This document shows positions 1 to 9,631 of a DNA stretch of 64,000 bases, in pieces. The position numbers and the translations under genes were made by a program. This stretch comes from Hirsutella rhossiliensis (Eukaryota; Ascomycota; Sordariomycetes; Hypocreales; Ophiocordycipitaceae): positions 3,224,001 through 3,288,000 of the forward strand of contig NW_025408673.1 of the NCBI RefSeq assembly GCF_020360975.1, given 5' to 3'. Numbering within the stretch: position 1 is the first letter of the stretch; every line of letters begins with the position of its first letter. The notes below the pieces were generated by a model. That model worked only from the letters and a program-made list of their open reading frames with translations. It made no database searches and was not told where the DNA came from.

Positions 1-1123
1 CGCTCTTCCTGTCGAAATCGAACTCAGCGGCAAGCGCTTCCACAGCCGTATCATTATTCGTAGCGTTGTCAAGCGTGTAGTACCCGATTCTGACGCCGGA
101 TAACAGTCAAGATTGTCAGCTAACGGACCCAAGAAGTGTTGACTGTGGTTCTATACCTGTCTTCAAGACCAAACGCGCATATTGTATCTGCAACTTCATC
201 TGCAAGCGCTGCTCCAGTATGGCGTTTCGCGAGAGCCGGCAAAGCCAAGAAGATTCCCATTGGTTCCAATCTTGGTCGATAAAGTGGGCGTTGATACCGA
301 GGAATGATGTGTTTTGTCGGGAAGTCCAGCCATCAAAGGTAATGAATCATACTTCTCGCTCTTTGAAGCAGCTCGCAAAGCGGACCAAGAGCGCGATTAT
401 ACTCATCTAGTAGCAGATTCACAAGCGTTTTGCCAGTTGGTATCTGGCCTTCCTGGAGAGCCGGGTTGTTGTAGAGAAGGAGTCGTCTGAAGCGCTCAGA
501 GTTTACGACATTAAAGGGGAGGTTATGATATGTAAGCCAGTCGAGCAGGAGCAGTTGATTCATCTTCGGATCGAATAACGTATGCAGATTGCTGAGAAGA
601 GTCTGATCTCGAGGGTTCGTCGGATCGGCGCGAAGCATATCAAGCAGGTTCCGTTCTGCACCTCCACTCCCGGTAACTGAGCCTGCACGTTGTCTAGAAG
701 GTGGCTGACAAGTTAGCGGGCATGATCGAACGACGTGGAGATGGGGTACGGAGAGGTGGCACAAACCACGACTTTGTGCTCCTTCCTCAGATGTCGGACG
801 ACGCTTCCCAGTCGAAGCGATGAAGACGTAATGTGCTGTCTTCGGCCTGTCCCGGAGGAAGCATCTCTCGCAGATCCATACGATCTTGTGGGGCCGTGAC
901 CTGTTGTCCTTCATTCTGAATCCGAATTGCCACCACCACGTCCGTTCTCGAGAAGGGTCGTGGCAAATCGTGAAGCCGGGAACCGCCCAAATTTATCAGT
1001 CGTCCAAGCTTCATAATCTGGAAACCCCATGGGTGCATATTTAGTTGATGCTGAACTGGTTGTCGGCTCGGAAGGCGGCGGCGTGGAGGAGGCGATCTCT
1101 ATGTCCTCATCAAGCGCGTCCAT
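1..1123 (-). pseudogene. hAT-family transposase, decayed and running off the window
   Basis: The minus strand reads as a fungal hAT (hobo/Ac/Tam3) transposase broken by frameshifts. From about 1123 downward there is an acidic, Ser-rich N-terminus, then a BED-type zinc-finger-like segment (VWICERC followed by histidines), then a helical stretch ending [20 protein letters not shown]. After a frame change near 350 the first catalytic-Asp block TFDGWTS is visible, and at 1-110 the block [12 protein letters not shown], typical of the fungal hAT catalytic core. The gene continues beyond position 1, so the dimerisation domain is outside the window. At least two frame changes and stops rule out activity as it stands. 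No terminal inverted repeat was located on the right side. Confidence 0.75.
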
Positions 1124-1470
1124 GGTGGGAAACGTCCGTAAACAATGTGGGCGAGGTCAAATCGAAGGGTGCGAGGCTGATAAGGTCGAATCTGTATGAA
1201 GTCTACTCGGACAGGCTGAGGCCCGAAATAATTCCTGGTTGCGACGCGTACTGATTCCGTTGAACGGGGAGGACTTGCAAACGCAAGAGACGGAGAGATC
1301 AATTTACTTTTGTCGACACGCGACGCGCGGCAACAAGATAGATATGACTGGCTGCCTGGGACCCCCGGTCGTTTGCCAGGGTGTTTGGCAGACGCGTCGG
1401 GCGGCAGCATCGTCACGCATCCAACCTACGCAGCCTACCCTGGACACCTTGTATGGACATGGCGAACGAC

Positions 1471-1596
1471 GATCAAATCGATCGATTGGAGGTTGGATCG
1501 ATACGATATCGATCGAGCAGGACTTCTAATCGATCGATCGAAATCGAAATCGATTCGATTAATCGATTCGATCAAATCGATTGTACGATCGATTTC
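1471..1596. repeat. ATCGAT-rich low-complexity tract
   Basis: A 126-bp stretch is built almost entirely from overlapping ATCGAT, GATCGA and AATCGATT words with occasional interruptions. It lies just upstream of the zinc-finger regulator gene starting at 1617. Its role is unknown. It may be simple-sequence expansion or a cluster of palindromic binding sites in that gene's promoter or 5' untranslated region. Confidence 0.7.
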
Positions 1597-1616
1597 CAAG
1601 CCTGGCGCCACCTAAC

Positions 1617-2480
1617 ATGGAGCAACCACATTCCGACCGCGATCGATATTATGTATGTCTGGTGGCGGGCTGCTCACTGGCATACGTTGATGAAAACGAC
1701 CTGAAATCCCATTCAAAGGTTTGCATTGCATCGCATGGGACACACCGGGGCTTCCAAAGCCTGGCTGATGTCGAGGAGCCAAGTCCGTTCCCTAGTATGG
1801 TGTGCGAGCCGAGCCCACCATATGAGAGCAGGGCGACAGATTATCGCAAGATCGGTGAAGAGTCGGTCGTGGTTCGTCACTTTCCCAGTACACAGTCCCC
1901 CATGTCGGGAGTGGCGCAAACAGATAGCCGTGCAGTGAACGCGCCTCAGATGTCGCCCACCATGGGTATGACCGTCAGAACCGTCACCTCGCAGTCAATA
2001 CCTGTGGTCCACGCTCCCCGCGCCGACAGCCATGGCGATACGACTCCCCAGGGTGCGACTGTCCGGTCCATAGGCATGGGCGCCGTGCTAGGGAAGCCCA
2101 CAACCGTGTACATCGACAACAACAGTGACGACCAGCTCTCTGTGCAACAGGTGGCAGGGCAGGATGAACGACCACAACCGGGCTGCTTGTTCTTCTCACA
2201 GACATCCAACATCATCCGAAGAACCGACCGGGCTTGCCAAGCATGCAGGGCAAGAAAATCCAGATGTAGCAGGACCCAACCATGTGAGCGGTGCGTTGCA
2301 GGGGGGAAGACTTGCCAGTATTCGAGAGCATCCCAAAGAAGGGTTCCGCGGCATCGGCATCATGTGGTGCATACAGATCACACGTAAGCAGAAACTGTCA
2401 TGGTTCGGATTCCTATTATGTTAATATCCTCTAGTCGCGATGAAAAGCATACGGGGCGCATTAAGGGGTTAAGGTCATAA
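1617..2480 (+). CDS. Putative transcription factor with a C2H2-like finger and a Zn2Cys6 cluster
   Basis: The protein combines two DNA-binding modules. Near the N-terminus is a C2H2/C2HC-like finger (YVCLVAGCSLAYV with H-x3-C downstream). After about 180 mostly disordered residues comes a fungal binuclear cluster with spacing C-x2-C-x6-C-x5-C-x2-C-x6-C (RACQACRARKSRC then PCERCVAGGKTC). The start chosen is ATG 1617, directly before the finger; an in-frame opening exists from 1581. The frame meets a stop at 2385, but GTAAGC at 2384 and CTCTAG at 2434 define a plausible 51-bp intron; splicing it adds about 14 residues and ends at TAA 2480. No fungal_trans middle region is present, so this is a short regulator or the N-terminal piece of a decayed one. 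Nuclear location is inferred. Confidence 0.5.
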
Positions 2481-3083
2481 AGCGCAGCCGCAAAGCTATC
2501 TGGCCCCAAGCCTGCCCACGGGATTTATCTTCGAAGCAACTCATTACTAGCCACTTACCGCAAGGCAGTGGCATCGGCTGCATGTGTTATTGTGAGGATA
2601 AAGCTGCGGACAGAAATGAAGTCGAAGACACGCGGATGCGACGTGACGATGGGACGATCTTCCATTTCAGCCGGGGTTGCAGAATCGTTAGCCGCGAGAT
2701 CGTGGAACAAGCAAGGGGCCTCTTCGGAGTTGGCCGAGTGGAATAAGGTTATTTGTGTAGATAATTCACTTTGAGTACAGTACTGTATCTGCCAGCCGGC
2801 TAATTGTGTCCACATAAGTAGCCCGAGTTTTATTCCTCCGAGCCAGGATGGGATTTTGGTAGTTATATTCCGCTCTATAAGTCTATATGAGTCACATACT
2901 GTACGGCAGTGGCGGCGACAACGGCTGCAAGTCGTTAACCTCATCTCCCTGGAATTACTCGCGGCATCGCTAAGTGAGCCATTTGCAGATGAAATCATCT
3001 TCATCAGTCCTTTTTGAGCACGGATAAAAGCAAGTGATTGGCAAAAGAGTCGAAGGTAGGCGTAGGCGGAGCTGGGTTAGCGC
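2481..3083. other. No recognised gene
   Basis: A 149-codon minus-strand open frame (2555-3004) lies here, but it has no motif, signal peptide or repeat I recognise, and its composition resembles random sequence. I see no RNA gene or element terminus. Confidence 0.5.
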
Positions 3084-3284
3084 GTTGCGGCCAGGATACT
3101 GTCGAAGTTATTCTTAGGTACCAGTATAGCTGGAGGGAAGAAGAGGAGAAAGGGAAGGTGAGAGATGCGAGGTCTCGGAGTCGTCTGCGAGACAACGAGC
3201 AGGAGCCAGAAACTTGCATAGCCAAACCGCGCCCTTCACAGGACGCCCCCCAGCAACGCTACATCTAGGAACATATGCATAAAC
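3084..3284 (+). repeat. About 200-bp dispersed repeat, copy 1 of 3
   Basis: This stretch aligns along about 200 bp with 13144-13336 (opposite strand) and 15452-15645 (same strand). Shared landmarks in order are a GGATA-TGTCGAA segment, a purine-rich AGAAGAGG tract, GGTCTCGGAGT, an AAACTTGCA box, and an AGCAACGCTAC-TAGGTACATGTGC end. It has no open frame shared between copies and no obvious inverted termini, so it may be a solo LTR, a SINE or a MITE relic. Confidence 0.6.
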
Positions 3285-3640
3285 GTCTATTGCCACGTCT
3301 ATAGCCACGTTTAGCTGTACTGTAGCCAGTCGCTCGTGTCAAGCAGCCATCAACACATGCACCGTCAGTTCATGCTCTGTACCGCTTTCCCGAGCTGCGG
3401 CGCGAAAAGGCTTATCAGTCATAAGTGCAACGCATGCAGAATCGTAGCTCAGCCGCATTTGCTCTGTCGCATGAACCACCCAGCCAAAAGTGAGATGCAC
3501 ATCCCAATAGCTGCTGCTGCTAGAATGGCTAATATTGCCTGTCACTGATTGCAACATGCTTCTACAGCAAGTTGCCGAAATGCGGACCGATAACTCGATT
3601 TATTAACTGTTCTTCCGGGGGTGCCACCACCTTCTCTCGA

Positions 3641-4090
3641 GATGGCTGCCACACGTGGTAAGGACTTGGAAGTCTTTCTCCTACGGCACTGAAACGGCAG
3701 CCGGAACGCGTTCCTGCTTCGCACCACATTCTTGGGATGGTTGCCACACGCAGTAGCAAACAGACATCATTCCTCTGCAAGTCGCCACACGTCAGCCGGG
3801 TGTGTTTTCAATTCTTCAAGCCCTCGTTTTGCAAAACTTGGCACCGCAGCCAGAACGCACTTCCGCTTATGAGATGGCTGCTACAGTACGGTATACGGGT
3901 GGTTTCCAAGCCGGGGTTTTGACCGACCGGCCTGTTATGGGTGCCAAAAAAACGCGCATCGTCCATGTGCTCTTCGGTCTCCGCAAAGTATGGCGCAAAG
4001 AACTCGGAAGTCCATCCCTTCCCTCAAGAACTGCACCGGTCGCTCCCGCTTCACACCACGTCCTTGAGATGGCTTCCACACTTAGCAACG
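3641..4090 (+). repeat. Degenerate tandem repeat with about 95-bp period
   Basis: A block of the form GCACCGG..AGCCGGAAC....TGCTTC.CACCA..TTCTTGAGATGGCTGCCACAC recurs with its GATGGYTGCCACAC core at about 3641, 3736, 3873 and 4068. The steps are 95, 137 and 195 bp, close to one, one-and-a-half and two periods. The same block occurs inverted at 12751 and 12842 (91-bp step). No protein is encoded across units. Confidence 0.55.
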
Positions 4091-4831
4091 ACGCCTCCCC
4101 TCGTCACCTAGTGTGCCTGCAGCCCTTTCGATGGGATGATGCCTGTGACTCACCGGCTGTTAGGCCCTCCCCATGAAACACGAGCACCTTGCAAGTTTGT
4201 TGCGTACAGCACCCGCCCATCGCCCGCGGCTCTTGTCATCCAGCATGTAATCCTTCCTTGCTGTATGTAAATGTCGGGGTGCCTCGCACTGTTAGAGCAA
4301 TCCGTGTGGCCAATCAGACACAGCTAAATCGAGCGGTCTCTACCACAATCCTCTGATGCGACTGGGCCACTGAACTATAGATTTACGGTGCTGCAGCAAC
4401 CAAAGATGGCGCGGCGGCAGATCATCGACTCCGGGGGTAGCCAAAGGCATGGTACGTTTGAAACTTCAATGCTCAGAGCAATGCTCAGAGCCCGAATTCG
4501 GCTCTCGGTCGTAGAGGAAGCGTCCGCTTGTGCTCCAAGGGTCGAGAGGCGCGCTCTTTAGGCGGAAAGTAGCAGGGTTTGAAGTGGCAAGGTTTGCAGT
4601 GGCAAGGTTCAGCGACACAAACGTCACGACCGGCCGCCCTTCGAGCTCGCCGCACACGGCCGCCACCGGCGTGGACGGGTAACCTGTCGTGACGTCGTAG
4701 AGCCCGCAGATGATGACGGCCGTGCTCTGCTCACAGTCGATGCACGCGCAAAATACTCCTGAATGAGATAACCGATCCTGTCATAACTGATTAGTAACAG
4801 AATTAAGAGAATCATGCCTGTCGAGGCTCCT
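4091..4831. other. Intergenic, no recognised gene
   Basis: The region lies between the 95-bp repeats and the 3' end of the ligase gene. Short minus-strand open frames at 4466-4666 and 4624-4902 read as a possible decayed coding fragment (a CGLYDVTTGYP-type stretch), but I cannot assign a family. Confidence 0.4.
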
Positions 4832-7030
4832 TCAGTTCTGTTTTGCTTGCTTGGCAGTTGCTCCACTATCCAGCTCGTATTTCGCCACTCTTTTCCGCCC
4901 AAGGGATGTGTCCTCCTTGACTACATGCGGGGTGCTTTGCACATCCTGAACATTTGTGCCAGACTGGTTGAGGGGGTTGCTTTTTGACATGCTAATCACA
5001 TTGTCCTGGCTCCCCAACTTCCTGAGCCAAGTTTCCTCCTCGCCAGCTCTCTCATCTGGTACCATTAGACTCTTTTCGGCCATCTTTTGTAGCTCTTGAA
5101 ATCCGATGGCGTCCCTGAACGAGCGATCGCCATGGATCTTCAGCACGCGAGGAAAGCGTAAAGTATAATACTGAGCATTTGCCGGCTTATCGAACCCGGC
5201 GCCGACTATTTCTACTGTAAAGGGATTCGAGAATAGCTCAGTTGGTTGCAGTCTCCGTTCTGGTCCAAGCACGACGTCGAACTCAGGCAATGAGTTGGCT
5301 GTCGGAACTCGAGTGAAGTAACCATGACCGTTCAGATACTTGATGTCTCGCTTGGAGATACCATGGCTATCCACCACATCGATAATGCGAATTCGCGGCT
5401 TTGCATGATGGCGACACACTTCGTCCTTGTTGTCCACGCAGCCGATATAGAATGACGTCCACCATACCTTGCCGAGTTCAAGTCTATACGCCTCGCCCAC
5501 ATCGAGGCGACCGCCAAGAAGAACAAAGTCAGCCGTATCACCTAAACCCGGAATGTAATCTTTCTTTAGTTTTATGAATGTCCGACAATTGTTGAATGAC
5601 AAGTATGGGTCGCCACAGCCTTTCAGTACCAGACCCTCCCACCGCTGCGAAATGGCTCGTGCGAATGTCTTCCTCAGCTGCTCGGCTGCATCAGCTGATG
5701 AAAATTGGATTACCTGGCGTGATCCAAGATCCGCCCATCCCGGCATCCGGTGGACCAGACTTTGAAGGGTTTGACGCCGTCTATCGTGGCTCTCTTTAGC
5801 CAATACAATGTTGTCCAGTAACAGAATGTCATAGAACGTAATCATGAGGTGCTCGTTCGGGTCGATGGGCGAATCTCGCAGAACTCCTAGAAACTGCCCT
5901 GACCGTTGCACATGTTTGCGCAGTTTATGGAACGGCTCAATTCTCCTTTTGGCTTCGTTCCATACCAGGAGCTCACCCTCCACAATGCACTGCCTCTTGA
6001 TCATGCAACTTGCTGAGTCCAACTCCAGGCTGTGCCGTATGGCGTGGTGAATCCCCGTCCGGTCGTTGGTTGAATCTCGTCCACTCTTGGAGAATATTTT
6101 GATGCTAGTACCCGAGTCGCTCCTACCGATGTGAACTTGGCAGTACTCCCCATCATATTTCCGCTCAACAGTCATCCGTCTTGGGCCAGCCAATTGGCAG
6201 CAATGGCCAATGCTCCTCGCTTTTGCATAAACCCCTCTCCCAATCATTACCCCGATTTTTGGCTCGAGTTCTTGGCTCGCGACGTCTCCTAATCTCTCGA
6301 GAACATCGGTCGTCGGCTGGAAAGGCATGTGCTCAATAGTCGGCCGCTGCAGGAACTGCAGAGCTGCTGGGATGGTGGACTGGTACTGAAAGACATGGGG
6401 CAATAGGAAATGAAATCCGCCCATTGCCAATCTTTCTGGAATCTCAACAGGGCTGTAGTTCCTCAGTATCATGCGAACCAGCCATTTAGCCTCGGAACTG
6501 TGCAGTTGCCTGAAGAATGTCGAAAGGAGGCAAGCTGCTCGAAGTGATGGATCGTGCTTATCTCGAACCCCTTCACGAAGGCTTGATGACGAGAAAGGCG
6601 ACGAAGCCGAAACCTGGTCTAACACCTTGTCAAGCTCCTCCAAAGTGACCCCCGATCCAATGCGGGACTCGCAGTCAGTGGCCGACATCACGTGTTCGAC
6701 ACAGGATGCAAAGTCTGGGCCGTCGGTGGTCTTCCATCTTTGCAGCTCTTCCATCCGAGATGATCCAAGACCTTGTGCACGTTGTATAATGGGCTCAAGC
6801 TGCTTCTCCCTCAGACCGAATACTCGATCTGGTCTGTGGTGGGGAAAGAGACAAGACAAGAATGCGACAGCACCGGGTCCTCGACGTGGTATAATTCCGT
6901 CATGCTTGTTGAACCAAGCAAGAACGACGCGCGAGTCGTGCCTCTGGCGCTTGTCGGTCTCGATTGACCACTTACTGTTGCAGTTGAGTTCATTGAGGAG
7001 GTCGCAGAGGAGTTTGAATGGAAAAGACAT
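4832..7030 (-). CDS. ATP-dependent DNA ligase, ligase IV/I-like, without BRCT domains
   Basis: This single uninterrupted 732-codon frame encodes an ATP-dependent DNA ligase, which seals nicks through a lysine-AMP intermediate. Motif I, with the adenylated lysine, is ERKYDGEYC at about residues 289-297 (K291). Motif III is FYDILLLD (399-406), motif IV EGLVLKG (465-471) and motif V FIKLKKDY (485-492), with a motif VI-like LRFPRVLKIHGDR near 624-636. An N-terminal ligase-type helical region precedes the core. The tail after about 650 is polar and Lys-rich, and no BRCT repeats follow, unlike canonical Lig4 (about 900-1000 aa). It is therefore probably a fungal ligase paralogue and not the housekeeping NHEJ enzyme. 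The start is ATG 7030, about 170 bp below a TATA box. All catalytic motifs are intact, in contrast to the wrecked neighbours, which suggests selection. It is likely nuclear. Confidence 0.88.
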   Translation of the reverse strand: MSFPFKLLCDLLNELNCNSKWSIETDKRQRHDSRVVLAWFNKHDGIIPRRGPGAVAFLSCLFPHHRPDRVFGLREKQLEPIIQRAQGLGSSRMEELQRWKTTDGPDFASCVEHVMSATDCESRIGSGVTLEELDKVLDQVSASSPFSSSSLREGVRDKHDPSLRAACLLSTFFRQLHSSEAKWLVRMILRNYSPVEIPERLAMGGFHFLLPHVFQYQSTIPAALQFLQRPTIEHMPFQPTTDVLERLGDVASQELEPKIGVMIGRGVYAKARSIGHCCQLAGPRRMTVERKYDGEYCQVHIGRSDSGTSIKIFSKSGRDSTNDRTGIHHAIRHSLELDSASCMIKRQCIVEGELLVWNEAKRRIEPFHKLRKHVQRSGQFLGVLRDSPIDPNEHLMITFYDILLLDNIVLAKESHDRRRQTLQSLVHRMPGWADLGSRQVIQFSSADAAEQLRKTFARAISQRWEGLVLKGCGDPYLSFNNCRTFIKLKKDYIPGLGDTADFVLLGGRLDVGEAYRLELGKVWWTSFYIGCVDNKDEVCRHHAKPRIRIIDVVDSHGISKRDIKYLNGHGYFTRVPTANSLPEFDVVLGPERRLQPTELFSNPFTVEIVGAGFDKPANAQYYTLRFPRVLKIHGDRSFRDAIGFQELQKMAEKSLMVPDERAGEEETWLRKLGSQDNVISMSKSNPLNQSGTNVQDVQSTPHVVKEDTSLGRKRVAKYELDSGATAKQAKQN

Positions 7031-7197
7031 GTTGAAAAGGGTTGTCGTTCACTTGCACAAGCGAAGTGTCAATATTCAGGCAATGAAGAACTGCACCAGG
7101 TTATGAAATGAATGGGAATTTATACAGGTAGGAACAGACTTAAGGTGGTAAAATAATGGATGATGATTCAAGCGACCCTGAAGAGAGTGGTGAGTGC

Positions 7198-7207
7198 CTT
7201 TATATAG
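7198..7207 (-). promoter_or_regulatory. TATA box for the DNA ligase gene, with nearby STRE-like sites
   Basis: On the minus strand the sequence CTATATAAAG lies about 170 bp upstream of the ligase start codon. Just further upstream (about 7217-7232) are AGGGG and CCCCT, which match the fungal stress-response element core. Placement fits a stress-responsive core promoter, but this is inference from motif position only. Confidence 0.5.
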
Positions 7208-7604
7208 CCTTGGCCCCAGGGGGTAGTACCCCTTGATGTGAGCTCCAGCAAATTATCCCGCAAGTCTTCCGCAGTGCAAGTTTGGCCGCCTTGTGGCATC
7301 TTTCAGCCGGGTTGACTTATGCAGATTCCTCCTCTTTCGGGGCTGTGGTCCGCTGTTGGCTTGGCCGAAGCCCGTGAGCCACCCCTCAGGGCAAACGTCT
7401 AATAGTCAGCTCAAGTCTTTAACCCTGCCTTGCATCAGATGGTACGTGTATCCCTGGCCAGGACACCTCCAGCTTCTGCATCTACGCGCCGATCACATCC
7501 GCCATTTCTCCAAATCCACCAGCAGCCGACTTCCAAATAGGCACCGGGACGAATCTCTAGAGTGACTGGGCGGACTGCCTCTTCCGAATCATGCAGACTG
7601 GCCC
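7205..7604. other. Ligase upstream region and LINE breakpoint
   Basis: This holds the upstream sequence of the ligase gene and ends at the abrupt loss of LINE reverse-transcriptase homology near 7605. A 90-codon plus-strand frame (7293-7565) has no recognisable family. Confidence 0.4.
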
Positions 7605-8960
7605 GCAACGCGGAAGCAGGCTGGGTGGTAGTCCTGGTATAGGCAGCCCTCGTATTGCTCCCTCACTGCCTCGCCGATGTGGTTCCAGGCCCGACGCAGC
7701 ATCCGCACAGTGATGCCGTCGACTCCCAGGGAGGTGTTCCCGGTGGACGTGCAGGCATGCGCGCGTCGGCTAGCGTAACCTGCAGTCGAGGCTCTGTGCG
7801 AGGCCCGCACCTCCGGAACCCAGGGGTCTGGGATGTCGTCTGCGGCCACGCGCCTCTCCAGAATCTCGGCCCGAAGTGCGTCCGCCTTTTCCGTCTGAGT
7901 TTCGTAGACCGCCCCGCCTACTTGTATAGGCGGGGCCCGGAACGGACTCGGCCTCCTCGACCACCGCATGACCTTGTAGACATCCTGGTTGCTCTCGGCG
8001 CCTTCCAAGATCCTCTGCCAGAAGCGTCTCTTGGCTCGCCGGACCGCCTGGCGCAGCCCCTGTCGGGCTACCTGGACGTGCCTGCCGTGCCCTGTGGGAA
8101 ACTGCGGCTGCGGCGGCACACTCGTCGTTCCACCAGGCGGTGCCTCTCGTGTTCTTTCTAGGCCGCCGGCCCGCGGCATTGGCCGCTTCTTGAAGCAGGC
8201 GAGACAGTGCCTCGGCCAGTCTCTCCAGGTACCGGGACCCAGCTGCCGGTCGGGGCAGCTCTACGACCCCAGCTCGCGCAAGTTCTTCGAATCCCTTCGT
8301 CTTTTCCTCCGAACTTAACCTTGGTCTGGCTGTTCTCGCAGGTAGGAGAGCCCCGCCAGGGAACGTGATGCTGATCGTGAAGTTGTCAGAGCCTGTGAAG
8401 AGGTGGTCTTCTATAAGCGCGTCAGCGGCGGGAATATTAGCAAAGGCCAGGTCGATGGAGTTGCCCCGGACGTGCGTGGCCTTGCCTGGCGCGTTGAGCA
8501 GCCCGAGCCCGTTATGAGCCGCCCATTCTGCAATGGCCGTCCCGTATCTTGCGCTCCGCACTCCAGGCTGCCAGAAGCAGCGGTAGGCGTTGAAGTCGCC
8601 CGCGACAAGGCACTTTTCAGGGACCTCCTGCTTGTAGAGGAGGTAGTCAAGTGGCTCGGGGTTCCCCTCGTGTCGGTAGAAGTTGATGATGAGGATGCCG
8701 TTGACCCGAAGCCAGAGTATATCGCGCGTGGGTATGGAGCAGATCTGCTCTACCCGGATATTCGCATCGTTACGGGCGTACAACATCACCCTCGGGGCTT
8801 GGTCTGGATCCCATGCTCGTTCTGGTGCAAAGGCGTGGAGGGTCTGGTGTGTCTGGATCTTACATGTCCCGCTCTCTTTTCTATCCAGACGTTCGGTTCC
8901 TGAATAAGCACGATGCCGTAATCTTCTACTTCTGCTAGTCGTAAGGCCATGCTATGATAA
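7605..8960 (-). pseudogene. LINE ORF2: endonuclease and truncated reverse transcriptase
   Basis: Reading down from about 8960, LIQEPNVW marks the start of an apurinic-type endonuclease/exonuclease/phosphatase domain, followed after a frameshift near 8880 by ILIINFYRHEG, VAGDFNAYRCFW (Gly-Asp-Phe-Asn catalytic block), GNSIDLAFAN and TGSDNFTISI (Ser-Asp-x-x). These are diagnostic EEP motifs. A second frameshift near 8000 leads into the linker and the beginning of the reverse transcriptase (VDGITVRMLRRAW, FRVAG), where homology stops near 7605. The YxDD active site and RNase H are absent. Confidence 0.75.
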
Positions 8961-9619
8961 GGCTCTGCTTTGCCACGTTGGCCCGGAGAACTCGGATCAT
9001 CCTCCTGTCGCGGGTTCTTTGTCTCGGGGACCTGTTACTCATAGGGATCCGGGCGCGTGCTCTGTCGACGTCTCTTTTTTGAGAGACTCAGGGCTGTCTG
9101 TTGCGACCACTATCTCGTCCTGAAGTGGAAGAAGCGCCGTGGGGTCGGGCGCTTGCACGCTGGAGGGAGGTGGCCGCTTCATCTGGCGGGCCTCGACGGC
9201 TCTTGCGCAGGGTAAAGGGGTCGGTCCTTGGGATGGCTGGGGAGAGGTGGTTGGCGCCAGCCGTTCGAGTTCCATGTTGGTTTGCCGATATAGCCGGGAG
9301 CCCATCTTCCTTACTGCGTGCTTTTCGATCTTAGACAGCCGCACGAGTTGGCCGTGTGAGCGCCTGGGTCTGGCAGGGCACTCCTTGTGGTCTGCCTGGA
9401 AGGGCCCGAAGCAGTTCGCGCACCTCTCCGGGCGATCACAGTCGTCACCATGATGGTCTTTTCCGCCGCAGCGTCGGCACGCCTGTTTTTGGTCGCAGAT
9501 AAAGTGGGAGTGGTAGTCCCAGCAATTGTCACATTGGGTAGGTCGGGGGTTCTTGGTGATCGGTCGCGCTAATCGGCTGGTGCCGAAGAGTCGCCATATC
9601 TCCTGTATAGCCGCCTTGA

Positions 9620-9631
9620 ACCACACAATCA
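9620..9631 (+). repeat. Target-site duplication, left copy
   Basis: ACCACACAATCA is repeated exactly at 11202-11213. It flanks the gag-only LINE and is derived from ORF1 of the older LINE. Confidence 0.85.

Noticed and set aside
2555..3004. 149-codon minus-strand frame as a gene
   Set aside because: No motif, start context or neighbour relationship supports it.
4832..7030. Assignment of the ligase as canonical housekeeping Lig4
   Set aside because: The C-terminal BRCT repeats that bind the XRCC4-type partner are absent.
7655..8903. Long plus-strand frames across the LINE
   Set aside because: They are opposite to the endonuclease and reverse-transcriptase frames that carry recognisable motifs.
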